From SYLG01 sp965226945 (GTDB lineage: Bacteria; Planctomycetota; Planctomycetia; Gemmatales; Gemmataceae): a stretch of DNA of 64,000 nt. The translations under genes were made by a program, and so were the position numbers. The notes under the pieces were generated by a model. It worked only from the letters and a program-made list of their open reading frames with translations, had not been told where the DNA came from and searched no databases. Below are positions 55,254 to 64,000 of the stretch, piece by piece. The stretch spans positions 930,001 to 994,000 of the forward strand of contig OZ245717.1 of assembly GCA_965226945.1 (NCBI GenBank). The letters run 5' to 3'. Each line of letters starts with the position of its first letter. Positions within the stretch are counted from its first letter, which is position 1.

Positions 55254-55740
55254 GTTCTTTCTCCCCCATAAGGACACGGAGCCGATCGAGCGTGGCGTGA
55301 TAGCGCCGGTGCAAGCTGCTGCTGGAGCCGCCCAGAACCTGCGCGGCTTCGGCGAAACTCATTCCCCCCCACAAGATCGCGGTCAAAAGTTCTCTTTCCT
55401 CGGCCGGAAGCTCGCCAAGGCAGGCGCCCAGCTTGCCCATCCGTTCGGCCTGTGACATCCGCGCCGAAGGATCTTCTTCAATCGACGGGTCGCGCATCGA
55501 CTGGCGTTCCCGATTTTGGCGCCGAAACCACCCCCGCCTTCGGCTCAAAGCCTGGTTTCGCAAGGTGCGCCACAACCAGGTTTTGGGAAATTCCGGACAT
55601 TTCGGGAGTTTTGCCAGCGCCAGAAACGCCTCCTGGACCAGGTCCTCCGCCTCATGCGAATCCTGGGCCAATTGATGGGCTAACGCCCTCAACATGGGCG
55701 TGTGCGTTTCCAGCATTCGGACCAGGGTATCGGTGTCCAT
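55231..55740 (-). CDS. ECF sigma factor (third unit)
   Basis: The 169-aa sigma-70-like protein has sigma2 (SHEAEDLVQEAFLALAKLPK, TWLWRTLRNQALSRRR) and sigma4 (ELLTAILWGGMSFAEAAQVL followed by GSSSSLHRRYHATLDRLRV). It is different in sequence from the identical pair at 50389 and 52580. Its gene is the first of a three-gene operon with a single-pass protein and an unknown exported protein. The start may be 55779 instead; 55740 fits the family length better. It is divergent from the metallophosphoesterase gene. Confidence 0.9.
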   Translation of the reverse strand: MDTDTLVRMLETHTPMLRALAHQLAQDSHEAEDLVQEAFLALAKLPKCPEFPKTWLWRTLRNQALSRRRGWFRRQNRERQSMRDPSIEEDPSARMSQAERMGKLGACLGELPAEERELLTAILWGGMSFAEAAQVLGGSSSSLHRRYHATLDRLRVLMGEKEHATAQFE

Positions 55741-55824
55741 TTCAAAAAGATGATCGCCAAGGTTATCGCGCTGTCCCACAATCTTCTAAATTTTTTAAGA
55801 GGTAAGCGGAGCATTGCGGGTTTC

Positions 55825-56829
55825 ATGACATCGTGGCTTGTGGCAAGGTTGCCTGAAGGGGCGCTCGACATCGTGGGAGATATCCACGGTGAAATCGACG
55901 CCCTGCGCGATTTGCTCAACCACCTTGGGTATGGGCATGAAGGGGAATCCGATCCGGGCCGCAAGCTCGTGTTTGTCGGCGATTTGGTGGACCGCGGCCC
56001 CGATAGCCCGGGGGTCGTTCGCCTGGTGAAACGCCTGGTGGATTCCGGGCGGGCCTATGCCGCGCTTGGCAATCACGAACTCAACATTCTTTTGAACCGC
56101 CGGCGCGAAGGCAACGAATGGTTCTTCGGAGAGCGCTCGCGGGCGCCTGGCTCGCCTCCCGCCGTTTATGCCGATCCGGCGACTCAAAGAGAGTGCCTGC
56201 ATCTTTTCGCCAATATGCCCCTTTGCCTGGAAAGGGCCGATCTGCGCGTCGTCCATGCCTGCTGGCATGAGGAGTCGGTCAGGAAGATCGCCGAGGCGAC
56301 CAGCGTGCTTTCGCTTTTCGAAGAGCACCGTTTGAAAATCGAATCGATGGTTCAGGCCAAACGCCAGGCAGGCGAGCCGGAAATCCCCCAGGAAGCGGCC
56401 CTATCCCACCAAAACTTGAACCCGGTGAAGGTGCTTCTTTCCGGTCCCGAGGAGCGAACTCCCCAGCCTTACTGGGCAGGGGGCAGATACCGCCATCTAC
56501 GGCGTTCACCCTGGTGGAAAGAATATAACGGCCAGTTTTGTATCTTCGGGCATTACTGGAGATTGGGAACGCCAGGCCGCACCGATCATCTTGAAGAAGG
56601 AAAATTATTCGAACCCTTTCTTTTGAACCAGTCTCAGGGCAGGACTTTTTGCGTCGATTATTCGGTGGGCGCGCGCTGGCGCGAGAGGCTCACGGGCCGC
56701 CACGGCGGCTTCGATACGAGGCTCGGCTGCATCCGCTGGCCAGAGGCTCAGCTGGTCTTCGATAACGGCGAAATCATGCAGCTGGATTTTTTGGAAAATG
56801 TTATTGGCACCCAAACTCAGCCCGTCTAG
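55825..56829 (+). CDS. metallophosphoesterase (PPP family)
   Basis: The 334-aa protein has the dinuclear metal motifs of calcineurin-like phosphoesterases: GDIHGE, GDLVDRGPDS, GNHE and VVHACWH. They point to a Ser/Thr-phosphatase or bis(5'-nucleosyl)-tetraphosphatase-like enzyme (PPP superfamily). No signal peptide is present, and the N-terminal start at 55825 leaves a compact domain. Upstream ATGs (55702, 55750) overlap the divergent sigma gene region. The substrate is not determined; stress dinucleotides or phosphoproteins are likely. Confidence 0.9.
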   Translation: MTSWLVARLPEGALDIVGDIHGEIDALRDLLNHLGYGHEGESDPGRKLVFVGDLVDRGPDSPGVVRLVKRLVDSGRAYAALGNHELNILLNRRREGNEWFFGERSRAPGSPPAVYADPATQRECLHLFANMPLCLERADLRVVHACWHEESVRKIAEATSVLSLFEEHRLKIESMVQAKRQAGEPEIPQEAALSHQNLNPVKVLLSGPEERTPQPYWAGGRYRHLRRSPWWKEYNGQFCIFGHYWRLGTPGRTDHLEEGKLFEPFLLNQSQGRTFCVDYSVGARWRERLTGRHGGFDTRLGCIRWPEAQLVFDNGEIMQLDFLENVIGTQTQPV

Positions 56830-56845
56830 AATCGCTTGATCAAAA

Positions 56846-56867
56846 CCTGTCACGCGCCTGTCACGCG
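56846..56867 (+). repeat. 11-bp exact tandem repeat before the HEAT/TPR gene
   Basis: CCTGTCACGCG is present twice without a gap, between the phosphoesterase stop and the AGGAGG of the next gene. It could be an operator, or simple slippage. Confidence 0.75.
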
Positions 56868-56900
56868 AATGGATTCGTCGCGGTTCTACAGGAGGTATTC

Positions 56901-57611
56901 ATGCAGCCCGCACTGGTTTTCGAATGGTATTTGGAGATTCCCAAAAAGGTCGATCCGGAACCCGAACTGGCCTGGCGGTTGCAACATCAACGAGCTGTCG
57001 ATCGCTTCCGCCGACAGGTTTCGCGTCGCTATTCGGTTGGCACTCTGGAACGATTGATCGAGTCTCCCGACCCGGACCGCAGGCAAGCCTCGGTCTTCGC
57101 ATTGGGCCTGATGGGCAACCAAGCGTCCAATGCGGTCATCGCCCGCCTGCTTTCCGATGCTTCCGTTGAAGTCCGCGCCACCGCCGAGGACTCGTTGTGG
57201 AGTCTCTGGTTTCGCGGCTCGACCGAATCGAACAATCAGGAACTGCGCCGCGTCGTGCGCATGCGCGACCGGCTGAAGGCTTTGAGTGCATTGGACATTC
57301 TCGTGCGCAAGGCTCCCCGGTTCTCCGAGGCGCTCAACCAGCGCGGGCTTCTTTACTTTCGACTCGAAAGGTACATGGAAGCGCTGGCCGACTACACCAA
57401 GGTGCTGGAACTGAACCCGTTCCACTTCGCGGCCCAGGCCGGGTTGGGTCAGTGCTACTTGCAACTTGGCCGCGACAAGGCCGCCCTGCGCGCCTTCCGC
57501 GATGCGCGGCGCATCAATCCCAACATTCAGGGAATCGATGAAACCATCGGCCACCTGGAAAGGATCGTCGGCGGAGAAGGCTCCCCGGACGATTCCATGC
57601 ATGGCGTGTGA
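56901..57611 (+). CDS. HEAT-repeat and TPR protein
   Basis: A strong AGGAGG lies six bases before the ATG. The 236-aa protein has a HEAT-like pair of helices (SPDPDRRQASVFALGLMGNQ, DASVEVRATAEDSLWSLWF) in the first half, and two TPR motifs later (NQRGLLYFRLERYMEALADY, AGLGQCYLQLGRDKAALRAF). Both repeats bind other proteins, so it is likely an adaptor. It is probably co-transcribed with the phosphoesterase gene 70 bp upstream. No further function can be assigned. Confidence 0.86.
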   Translation: MQPALVFEWYLEIPKKVDPEPELAWRLQHQRAVDRFRRQVSRRYSVGTLERLIESPDPDRRQASVFALGLMGNQASNAVIARLLSDASVEVRATAEDSLWSLWFRGSTESNNQELRRVVRMRDRLKALSALDILVRKAPRFSEALNQRGLLYFRLERYMEALADYTKVLELNPFHFAAQAGLGQCYLQLGRDKAALRAFRDARRINPNIQGIDETIGHLERIVGGEGSPDDSMHGV

Positions 57612-57899
57612 CTTCGTCCTGAAGGATGAGGTGTGACCCAGGTGCAAAGGACGCAGTTGGACTCGGACGGAAAGCGCGGAGTCAAACTCGAAAGTAAGCA
57701 CGGCGTCTGAGCGCAAGATGGGTGGTCCAGAGTGAAGGAACGCGAAACGATTCCGGCCAAGGGGTTTGAGTCAGAGCGTAAGTTGCTAAAATGATGCTGG
57801 ACGGACCGGTGTTTGGGTTCCCCCCGAAGGGAATCCAATCGATTTTTACGCTTGAGATTTCCTCTCGTTTTTTCCAGATAAGGCTTCGCTTTTAGCACT
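57612..57899 (+). other. intergenic region before the DEAD-box gene
   Basis: About 290 bases without a gene. A hairpin (TTGGGTTCCC...GGGAATCCAA at 57813-57838) followed by CGATTTTTA could terminate the upstream transcript. No promoter was identified for the helicase gene. Confidence 0.5.
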
Positions 57900-59231
57900 A
57901 TGGAACCCCTGGAAACCACCGGTCAATCCTCTGACCACGGCGATTCTTCAGAACTCGGCCAACCTGTTGGTCCCCTGGAAGCGCCGCAAATCCCGAGCGA
58001 TCACACGGACGCAACCCCTTCTGATTCGATCCTGTTTGGCGATATGCCGCTGCGCCAGGAACTGATCGATTCGCTTTACAAACATGGATTTCGCAAGCCG
58101 ACCCCGATCCAGAGAGGCGTGATACCTCCCGCCCTGGAGGGGCGCGACGTTTTAGGCAAAGCGCAAACGGGCACGGGCAAGACCGGCGCGTTCCTCATCC
58201 CGTTCTTTCAACTCTTCTCCGAATTCCCGGTGACCTCCGAGCCTCTTGGCATCGTTCTGGCTCCCACCAGGGAACTCGTCGTTCAGGTGCAAGAACAGGC
58301 CGAAAAGCTGGCTCCGGTGGGCGGCTTCAAGAGCGTCGTCATTTATGGCGGCGTGGGCTTCGGGGCGCAGTTGCAAGGCCTTGAACGCGGCTGCCACTTG
58401 ATTGTCGGCACCCCCGGCCGGGTCATCGATCATCTGCAGCGCGGCACGCTCAAGCTGGGCGGCATCAAATATGTCGTGCTCGACGAAGCCGACCGGATGC
58501 TCGACATCGGCTTTCGCCGCGACATCGAGAAGATCCTGTCGCATTGTCCCAACCCGCACCAGACCCTTTTGCTTTCGGCAACCTTACCCGAAACCGTGCT
58601 AAGGCTCGTCAACCGCTATCAAAACAACCCGGTGCAAGTATCGATCGAAGCGGAAAGCCCCACGGTCGACAAAATCCGCCAATATTTCGTCAGCGTCGAG
58701 GAACACCAAAAGCCGTCTCTCCTTTTGAAGGTCATTGAAGAAGAAAAGCCCCGCCAATCGATCATCTTCATGGAGCGTAAGCGCTGGGCCGAGGACCTTT
58801 ACCTCTTTTTGAAAGGTAAAGTATCCGGATTATCGATGATCCATGGCGATCTGCCGCAGGGGATTCGCAATCAGATCATGGCGGCCTTCCGCGCCGGCAA
58901 GGTCAAGCACCTGGTGGCAACCGATGTCGTCGGTCGCGGCATCGATGTCGTGGGGATTTCCCATGTGTTCAACTACGATATCCCTGAAGATCCGGAAGCC
59001 TATGTCCACCGCATCGGCCGCACCGGCCGCATCGGAGCCGACGGGGTCGCCATCGCCCTCGTCGCGCCCGAACAGGGGAAGAGGCTGACCAACATCGAGT
59101 CGTTCATTGACAGGCTATTGGAACATCGCCCCGTCGAAGGGTTCGATATTCAACGCGAAATCCGGGTGGAAGCAGAACCCAAACCGCTGCCGCCGATGAC
59201 CCACCGCAAGCGCTACAGCAATCGTCTTTGA
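57900..59231 (+). CDS. DEAD-box ATP-dependent RNA helicase
   Basis: The 443-aa protein has a poorly conserved acidic N-terminus of 45 residues and then the DEAD-box core: GFRKPTPIQ (Q motif), AQTGTGKT, PTRELVV, TPGRVID, VLDEADRMLD, SATLP, RGIDV and HRIGRTGR. The C-terminal tail is short, unlike DeaD/CsdA, so it resembles RhlE- or RhlB-like proteins. Typical roles are ribosome assembly or RNA turnover at low temperature. It is separated from its upstream gene by about 290 bp, and the next gene begins 28 bp later. Confidence 0.95.
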   Translation: MEPLETTGQSSDHGDSSELGQPVGPLEAPQIPSDHTDATPSDSILFGDMPLRQELIDSLYKHGFRKPTPIQRGVIPPALEGRDVLGKAQTGTGKTGAFLIPFFQLFSEFPVTSEPLGIVLAPTRELVVQVQEQAEKLAPVGGFKSVVIYGGVGFGAQLQGLERGCHLIVGTPGRVIDHLQRGTLKLGGIKYVVLDEADRMLDIGFRRDIEKILSHCPNPHQTLLLSATLPETVLRLVNRYQNNPVQVSIEAESPTVDKIRQYFVSVEEHQKPSLLLKVIEEEKPRQSIIFMERKRWAEDLYLFLKGKVSGLSMIHGDLPQGIRNQIMAAFRAGKVKHLVATDVVGRGIDVVGISHVFNYDIPEDPEAYVHRIGRTGRIGADGVAIALVAPEQGKRLTNIESFIDRLLEHRPVEGFDIQREIRVEAEPKPLPPMTHRKRYSNRL

Positions 59232-59258
59232 TCGATCATGCGGAGTTAATTCCTGGCC

Positions 59259-61865
59259 ATGGCACAACCTCCCCCAGGCATGGAGGCGCTTTGGCCCAAG
59301 GAACGGGGTATTTTACGCGACGGGCAGATCGTCCGGCTCGAAGATGGCAAACTCGCCGAATGGTACCCGGTGCCCTTGTCGTGGCTGACCCCGCAACCCT
59401 CTCCGTCTGAAAACAACGCTCCGCCAGATCACTACCCACCGCTTCAGTGGTCGCGCGAACGAAATTCGCCGCCTGAAGCGGCATCGTCTCAAGATTTTCC
59501 ATCGATTGAGGAACGGAGCGACGGCTGGATCCTTTGGTCCAAGCCCAATTCCCCGAGCCTTGCCGAATCGATGCGCCTGGCCAAGGACCCGCTGCAAAAA
59601 GCGGGGATATTGCGCGGCCTGGCTCGTCTCGCCTCCCAGGAACTCGAATCTCCAAGCACCGGCCGCATTCTTCTTGACCCGGAAACGATCTTCACCCCCT
59701 TTGGCTGGACCAGCGATCTGTCCAGCCCGTTCAAGGCGTATGCCCTTCCCCCTTCCTCCGCCGCCGCCGAAGAAGACAAGGTCCGCGACTGGGTCGCACT
59801 CCTTGGAAAACTAGGTTCGCGATTTTGGAGTGAGGACGGTTTGCGCTTTCAGGCGATCGCTCACACGCTTGGCAACAAGGCCGCGGATACCGAAATTGGT
59901 GTTTCCACCAGTCTCAAGGATTGGGCCGATCGGCTGGATGCCACCGCGTCGAAAGACAAGCGGCGCAGGCGCAATGTTTTTCTTTTGGGCGCGGCGCTTT
60001 TCTGTCTGCTCATTGCCACCATCTTGGGGCTGGCCAACTGGAACCGCGCGGCCGGCAAGACTCGTGCCCTGGAAAACGAGCGGCGCCGTGAGCTGCTCCT
60101 TCGCGAAGAGCAGGCCAAGTTGATCGGTTTCGATGGACGCTCGATGGCCGATGGCCTCCCGGGCAATGTGATCAACGACGGACCGTTCACGGGTGCGGCC
60201 CAATTGGCCGCTTCCGAAGTTGTGCGCTGGCGCGCCTGGATGCGCCTGGCCGCCACTTTTGACAAAGGCGACAGCTCTCATCCCGAACTGCTCGGCGTGC
60301 GAGCCCTGGGTCACGACCTGGTCCATGAACCGGTGGCAGCCAGCCTGCTATGGACACGGCTTGCCGGAGGCAAAGGTCCCTGGCCAGCGCGAGCGTGCTT
60401 GCACCTTGCGATGCAAAAAAAAGAACAACCCGACGAGTCCAAGGAATGGCTCGACCGCGCGACCGAGGCCCTGACCGACTGGGAGGAAACTCCCGAAACG
60501 GAAAGGCTCCGTGCCGCGGTGAACCTTGCCCATTCCAGGTACCTGACCCAGTCCAAGTCTCCCAAGGAAGCCGAAGCCTACGTGGCGGAAGCCGGTACCT
60601 ACCTCTGGGGGATTCTGGAGCGGAAGGAAGCTCCAGAACGAGCCCGCAACCGCGTCAGGGCGCTGGCTTTATACCTGCCCATCCTTCCTGATAATGAGCG
60701 CAAGCTTGGAAAATTCAGCAACCTGATCGATGAAACCAGCGCCGAGTTTCCTGCCTATTATCCGCTGATTCGCGAGAAAATCAGACTCTTGGCGCAGCTT
60801 CGCCAAAGTGCCGCCTCACGCACCGAAGCGAAAACGGTGGCCGCGCTGCTGCGCCGCACCATCACCGATGCCTGGCGACGCTTTCCAGAACGCAGGGAAC
60901 ATCGCCTTGCGGAGATCGCCTCGGTCCTGGATGCGGCGCTCATGGCGGACGACCACCCTCCTTCAAGCGATTCGCGCCCAGGCGATTCGCAGCCAGGCGA
61001 TTCCACGGGGCTTGAGATCTGGGCGCTCGCCCTCGCCAAGCTTGAGGAATTTGCCGCCGACAAACCGAAAGACCGGACCGTTTTGCAAGAGACGGCCCGG
61101 CTTTGGACCACCGGCGGATTGATCGCCGACCAGGGCTCCGGCCGCCTGGGGCTATCGATTGAAAGCTATGCAAAGGCGTTGGCCGCCTGGGATCTCCTCG
61201 CCCGGCTGGAGAGCCCTTCGCCTGAAAACACCGTGGCCCGTGCTCGCCTCAATCAGGAAATTGCCTGGGCGGCCGAGCGCTCAGGCGATGCCGTCTTGGC
61301 CCAGGAACAACGCAAGCAAGCGCGGGAGGCCGCGAGCCAAATACTCAGGGAATTCCCGGGTTCCGTCGATGCCCTGGAAGTGATGATGCGCATCGAAGAG
61401 ACGCTTGCCTGGGACGCCGTATTAAACGGGGCGCTGCCGCGCGCGCGCCTGGCTTTGCAAACCATCGATCAGCGCCTCTTGCAGTATCGGCAAAGTAGCG
61501 ATGAAGCCGACCGCTTCCGGTTTCAATGGATATTGATGCGCCGGGCGCTTCTGGAGATCCTGATCGAGCTGAAAGGGGACAAGAACCCCGATCGGAAAAA
61601 AGTCGATCGGCTGATGGGCGAACTGAAGGCGACTCTGACTGCCAACAAGCAAGACTCCGCTTCAAAAACGTTTGAATTCTCCGAGGAAATGGACCGCCTC
61701 AGAGCCCGAGTCGCGGCACTCGAGGTGCTCCGATTGCAAAAAGAGAAAGCCTCCAAGGAGAAAATCGAGACCCAGCTCTCCCTGGCCCGAGTCGCGCAAA
61801 ACAAGGCGCTTTTAAGCCATTGGGAGAAAAACCAGTTCGATGCCCTCTGGCTTGGAATCAAGTAA
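59259..61865 (+). CDS. single-pass membrane protein with kinase-remnant-like N-terminus
   Basis: The 868-aa protein has a soluble N-terminal region of about 240 residues, one membrane helix at about 242-264 (RNVFLLGAALFCLLIATILG) and a long helical extracytoplasmic part (about 270-868, many TPR-like or coiled-coil helices). The N-terminus has a faint resemblance to the C-lobe of planctomycete Ser/Thr kinases (STGRILLDPETIFTPFGW, then VRDWVALLGKLGSRFWSEDG), but catalytic HRD and DFG residues are missing. Residues near 568-583 contain a small repeat (RPGDSQPGDST). It follows the DEAD-box gene by 28 bp and converges with the exonuclease gene, overlapping by 8 bp. Function unknown. Confidence 0.78.
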   Translation: MAQPPPGMEALWPKERGILRDGQIVRLEDGKLAEWYPVPLSWLTPQPSPSENNAPPDHYPPLQWSRERNSPPEAASSQDFPSIEERSDGWILWSKPNSPSLAESMRLAKDPLQKAGILRGLARLASQELESPSTGRILLDPETIFTPFGWTSDLSSPFKAYALPPSSAAAEEDKVRDWVALLGKLGSRFWSEDGLRFQAIAHTLGNKAADTEIGVSTSLKDWADRLDATASKDKRRRRNVFLLGAALFCLLIATILGLANWNRAAGKTRALENERRRELLLREEQAKLIGFDGRSMADGLPGNVINDGPFTGAAQLAASEVVRWRAWMRLAATFDKGDSSHPELLGVRALGHDLVHEPVAASLLWTRLAGGKGPWPARACLHLAMQKKEQPDESKEWLDRATEALTDWEETPETERLRAAVNLAHSRYLTQSKSPKEAEAYVAEAGTYLWGILERKEAPERARNRVRALALYLPILPDNERKLGKFSNLIDETSAEFPAYYPLIREKIRLLAQLRQSAASRTEAKTVAALLRRTITDAWRRFPERREHRLAEIASVLDAALMADDHPPSSDSRPGDSQPGDSTGLEIWALALAKLEEFAADKPKDRTVLQETARLWTTGGLIADQGSGRLGLSIESYAKALAAWDLLARLESPSPENTVARARLNQEIAWAAERSGDAVLAQEQRKQAREAASQILREFPGSVDALEVMMRIEETLAWDAVLNGALPRARLALQTIDQRLLQYRQSSDEADRFRFQWILMRRALLEILIELKGDKNPDRKKVDRLMGELKATLTANKQDSASKTFEFSEEMDRLRARVAALEVLRLQKEKASKEKIETQLSLARVAQNKALLSHWEKNQFDALWLGIK

Positions 61866-62715
61866 GATCCGGCGGGTTTTCCCAGTGAGAGAACCAGGTC
61901 AGGATGACCGGATGGCGTGCGGCCTGTGCTTGAAGCCATCGAATCGCTTCGGTGCGAATCTGGCCTTCTTCTTCCAGGGTAATGAACCCCTGCATCACCC
62001 GGCTGCGCAAGAAGATGAAATAGGTGTCGAGCGTATCGCAGAGGCAGTATTCGTTGATTTCATTCTGCCGGCCCTGCTGGTACATCTCGTAGACCTTGGC
62101 GCCGGTCAGATCGAATTTCCCCGGTAGCCCAAGCTTTTTGGCCAGCAAGTTCAGCCCGCCAATCAGATTGAAGGCGCGGAAGTTGCTGAACCAGTCCATC
62201 AGGTCGATGTGGTAGGTGATGTAGCGTTTGCGCGATTTTTCGAAATGACCGGGAACCGAGATTCCCAGCGCGAAGGCCCCCAGTTCGAGCAAGGGCACAT
62301 CGTAGCCGCGCCCATTGAAAGTCACCAAATCGGCATTTTTGTAATGTTTGAGCGCTTGCCAAAACTTGGCTATGAGCGCGCCGGGATCGCCGGGCACATC
62401 CTCGAGGATGCCGATGGAACGGGGTAGTAGGTCGGCGCCGACGCGCAGCACGCAGATGGAAATCGGCCGCTGCAAGGTCGGGGGCAAAAAGTCCGAGCCG
62501 GTGGCACTCTTGAGTCTCTCTTCGTCCTGAGCTCGCGCAATCGCTTCCTCAGGCGTCAGCTTTTCGCCGAAATAGCGGACCTTTTTGACGAGCTCGCCGT
62601 CGGGAATGGCCTCAATGTCGAAAACCAAGAATGCGCCCTCGTTCGCGGAGCCTCGTTTGGCGGGGGGAGGAGCAAAAGATTCTTCGGATGGTTTGGCCTC
62701 ATCGGACATCGGCAT
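61858..62715 (-). CDS. predicted 3'-5' exonuclease with DnaQ/PolB-like fold
   Basis: The 285-aa protein shows the RNase H-like exonuclease motifs: DIEAIPD (ExoI), TFNGRGYDVPLL (ExoII) and YCLCDTLDTYFIF (ExoIII). The family (predicted PolB-associated 3'-5' exonuclease) acts on DNA or RNA ends, although physiological roles are unclear. The first 25 residues are Pro/Ala-rich. Two starts (62715 and 62709) are possible. It converges with the preceding gene by an 8-bp overlap. Confidence 0.87.
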   Translation of the reverse strand: MPMSDEAKPSEESFAPPPAKRGSANEGAFLVFDIEAIPDGELVKKVRYFGEKLTPEEAIARAQDEERLKSATGSDFLPPTLQRPISICVLRVGADLLPRSIGILEDVPGDPGALIAKFWQALKHYKNADLVTFNGRGYDVPLLELGAFALGISVPGHFEKSRKRYITYHIDLMDWFSNFRAFNLIGGLNLLAKKLGLPGKFDLTGAKVYEMYQQGRQNEINEYCLCDTLDTYFIFLRSRVMQGFITLEEEGQIRTEAIRWLQAQAARHPVILTWFSHWENPPDLT

Positions 62716-62850
62716 TTCCCAGGGAGTATGGGATCAGGTTGGCGAATGAGCCCGCGCTTTCAAGACCCGTTCGAGTCGGTCCGGGAAAGGGGGGACCACG
62801 GCTTCTAGGATGAAAGCTTCGACTTGGAAAGAAAGAACGGGTAGAAATCG

Positions 62851-64000
62851 ATGAGCCAGGACCGCGATCAGATCGTCACCTCCTCCGCCCCCAAGGCCGC
62901 GAAAGCGGTCGTTTTCCTGGTGGTGTTCATCGATCTCTTGGGTTTTGGGATCGTTCTTCCCCTGTTACCTCTGTTCGCGGACGGTTTCGTCAAGAACTAT
63001 TTTGGAGCCGATGCCAAGGACTGGATCGAGGGGCTGATTCTTGGACTATTGATGTCGTCGTTTTCCTTGATGCAATTTCTTTTCGCTCCGGTCTGGGGCC
63101 GCATTAGCGACCAGGTCGGCAGAAGGCCGGTGCTCCTGATCGGCCTGGCAGGGTCGGTCGTCTTTTACAGCCTATTTGGCTATGCGGCGGGCCTGCCTGG
63201 CGAATCTTCCGGGTTGGCCCTGGGACTGCTCTTTTTGGCGCGACTGGGCGCCGGCGTGGCGGGGGCGACCATTTCGACCGCCCAGGCGGTGATCGCCGAC
63301 ACGACGCCCAAGGAAAGCCGCAAGATGGGGATGGCCCTGATCGGAGCGGCCTTCGGTATTGGCTTTACTTTTGGCCCTCTGCTCGGATTCGGCGCGCTTT
63401 TGTTTTTTCCGAACCAGATCGGATCGGTCGGTTATGTCGCCGCCAGTCTGTCGTTTGTGGCCTTGATGCTTGGGGTCCTGAAACTGCCGGAAACCCGCAT
63501 TCCCGGCACCTCCCATGCTCGCAAGAGCTGGTTCGACTCGAAAGGCTTTCGCGAGGTTTTGGCGACCCCGGGCCTGGGCTCGGTGTTTCTGGTTTCGTTT
63601 TTGGCAACGCTTGGCTTTGGCGCCTTCGAGTCGACCCTGGCGCTCATGAACGAAACCCTTCTCGACCTCGGCAAGCAGACGAATTTTCTGATCTTTGCCT
63701 ATGTCGGCCTCGTGTTAACCCTGGCCAACGGCGCCTACCGCGGCTTCGCCAAAAAGATGAGTGAGGAAACCGCCATGGCCCTGGGCATCATCACCATGGG
63801 GCTCGGGGTGACCAGTTTGGCGGGGGTTAATTACTTGCATGCGCAAGCGTTGCCCTGGGGCGCGCTCTTTACGATGTTGCTTTTGAGCCTGTCGTTCTCG
63901 GTGATCGGTTTTGCGTTGCTCACCCCTTCGGCACAGGGGTTGATCAGCCGCCGCGCCGATCCGGAACGCCAGGGGGAAATTTTGGGCGTCAATCAAAGCT
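62851..64000 (+). CDS. MFS transporter (TCR/Tet-type), C-terminus cut by window edge
   Basis: At least 383 residues of a major facilitator transporter, with the frame open to the end of the window. The first helix AVVFLVVFIDLLGFGIVLPL and the loop motif GRISDQVGRRPVLLIG (motif A between helices 2 and 3) are typical of the TCR/Tet-like drug:H+ antiporters. The central loop includes PETRIPGTSHARKSW. About ten helices are visible. Substrate is not evident; it could be a drug or metabolite exporter. No ribosome-binding site is clear, with GAAAGAACGGG upstream of ATG 62851. Confidence 0.9.
   Translation, partial: MSQDRDQIVTSSAPKAAKAVVFLVVFIDLLGFGIVLPLLPLFADGFVKNYFGADAKDWIEGLILGLLMSSFSLMQFLFAPVWGRISDQVGRRPVLLIGLAGSVVFYSLFGYAAGLPGESSGLALGLLFLARLGAGVAGATISTAQAVIADTTPKESRKMGMALIGAAFGIGFTFGPLLGFGALLFFPNQIGSVGYVAASLSFVALMLGVLKLPETRIPGTSHARKSWFDSKGFREVLATPGLGSVFLVSFLATLGFGAFESTLALMNETLLDLGKQTNFLIFAYVGLVLTLANGAYRGFAKKMSEETAMALGIITMGLGVTSLAGVNYLHAQALPWGALFTMLLLSLSFSVIGFALLTPSAQGLISRRADPERQGEILGVNQS

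Noticed and set aside
57527..57919. A 130-residue open frame on the - strand
   Set aside because: Overlaps the 3' end of the HEAT/TPR gene and a non-coding gap; no ribosome-binding site or family feature.

Overview
The window comes from a GC-rich planctomycete, most likely of the Gemmata/Isosphaera/Pirellula breadth. The evidence is a DUF1549/DUF1553 protein next to a DUF1501 protein, two Tat-exported Gfo/Idh/MocA oxidoreductases, a sugar-dehydrogenase/cytochrome c fusion, a formaldehyde-activating-enzyme homologue, several ECF sigma/anti-sigma pairs, and a 23S-5S rRNA unit with no 16S gene beside it. Genus cannot be read from the sequence alone.

Layout. 1-2.8 kb: start of an NCS2-like permease, a FabF-type ketosynthase, surE and a small unknown gene. 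3.0-12.3 kb: one tightly coupled respiratory operon on the + strand (di-haem cytochrome c, coxB, A2-type coxA, ctaA, ctaB, coxC, a small subunit IV, a SCO-DUF420 fusion and a small exported CxxC protein); most junctions overlap as ATGA or TGATG. 12.4-14.4 kb: an exported unknown protein and a tandem universal stress protein on the - strand. 14.6-18.2 kb: a free-standing 23S-5S rRNA operon on the - strand with a boxA-like leader, a long-range processing stem and a terminator. 18.3-34.0 kb: - strand genes for exported or cell-envelope carbohydrate metabolism (two Gfo/Idh/MocA proteins, an esterase, a PQQ-type sugar dehydrogenase with haem motifs, DUF1501 and DUF1549/1553), an HrpB helicase split by a frameshift, and a Fae homologue.

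34.1-42.1 kb: a 53-aa membrane protein, an exported beta-propeller, a gamma-glutamylcyclotransferase-like protein, a transglutaminase, a broken exported protein gene (two frameshifts), a membrane-bound sigma-54 activator with an altered GAFTGA loop, and an alpha/beta hydrolase. 42.2-48.4 kb: cvpA, a membrane-anchored PilB/GspE-type ATPase, pilT, hisF, a DUF309 protein and a zinc-ribbon membrane protein. 48.6-55.8 kb: three consecutive ECF sigma/anti-sigma units; the first two encode the same sigma protein in a recent 675-bp duplication but have very different anti-sigma partners. 55.8-64.0 kb: a metallophosphoesterase, a HEAT/TPR protein, a DEAD-box helicase, a large single-pass protein, a DnaQ-fold exonuclease and the start of an MFS transporter.

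The most interesting items are the duplicated sigma factor with diverged sensors, the hydrophilic inserts in both CoxA and CoxC together with the SCO-DUF420 fusion, the unlinked 23S-5S unit with its own boxA and processing stem, the Fae homologue that appears to lack the catalytic histidine, and the GAFTNA-type sigma-54 activator. No CRISPR array, insertion sequence, prophage or tRNA was found.
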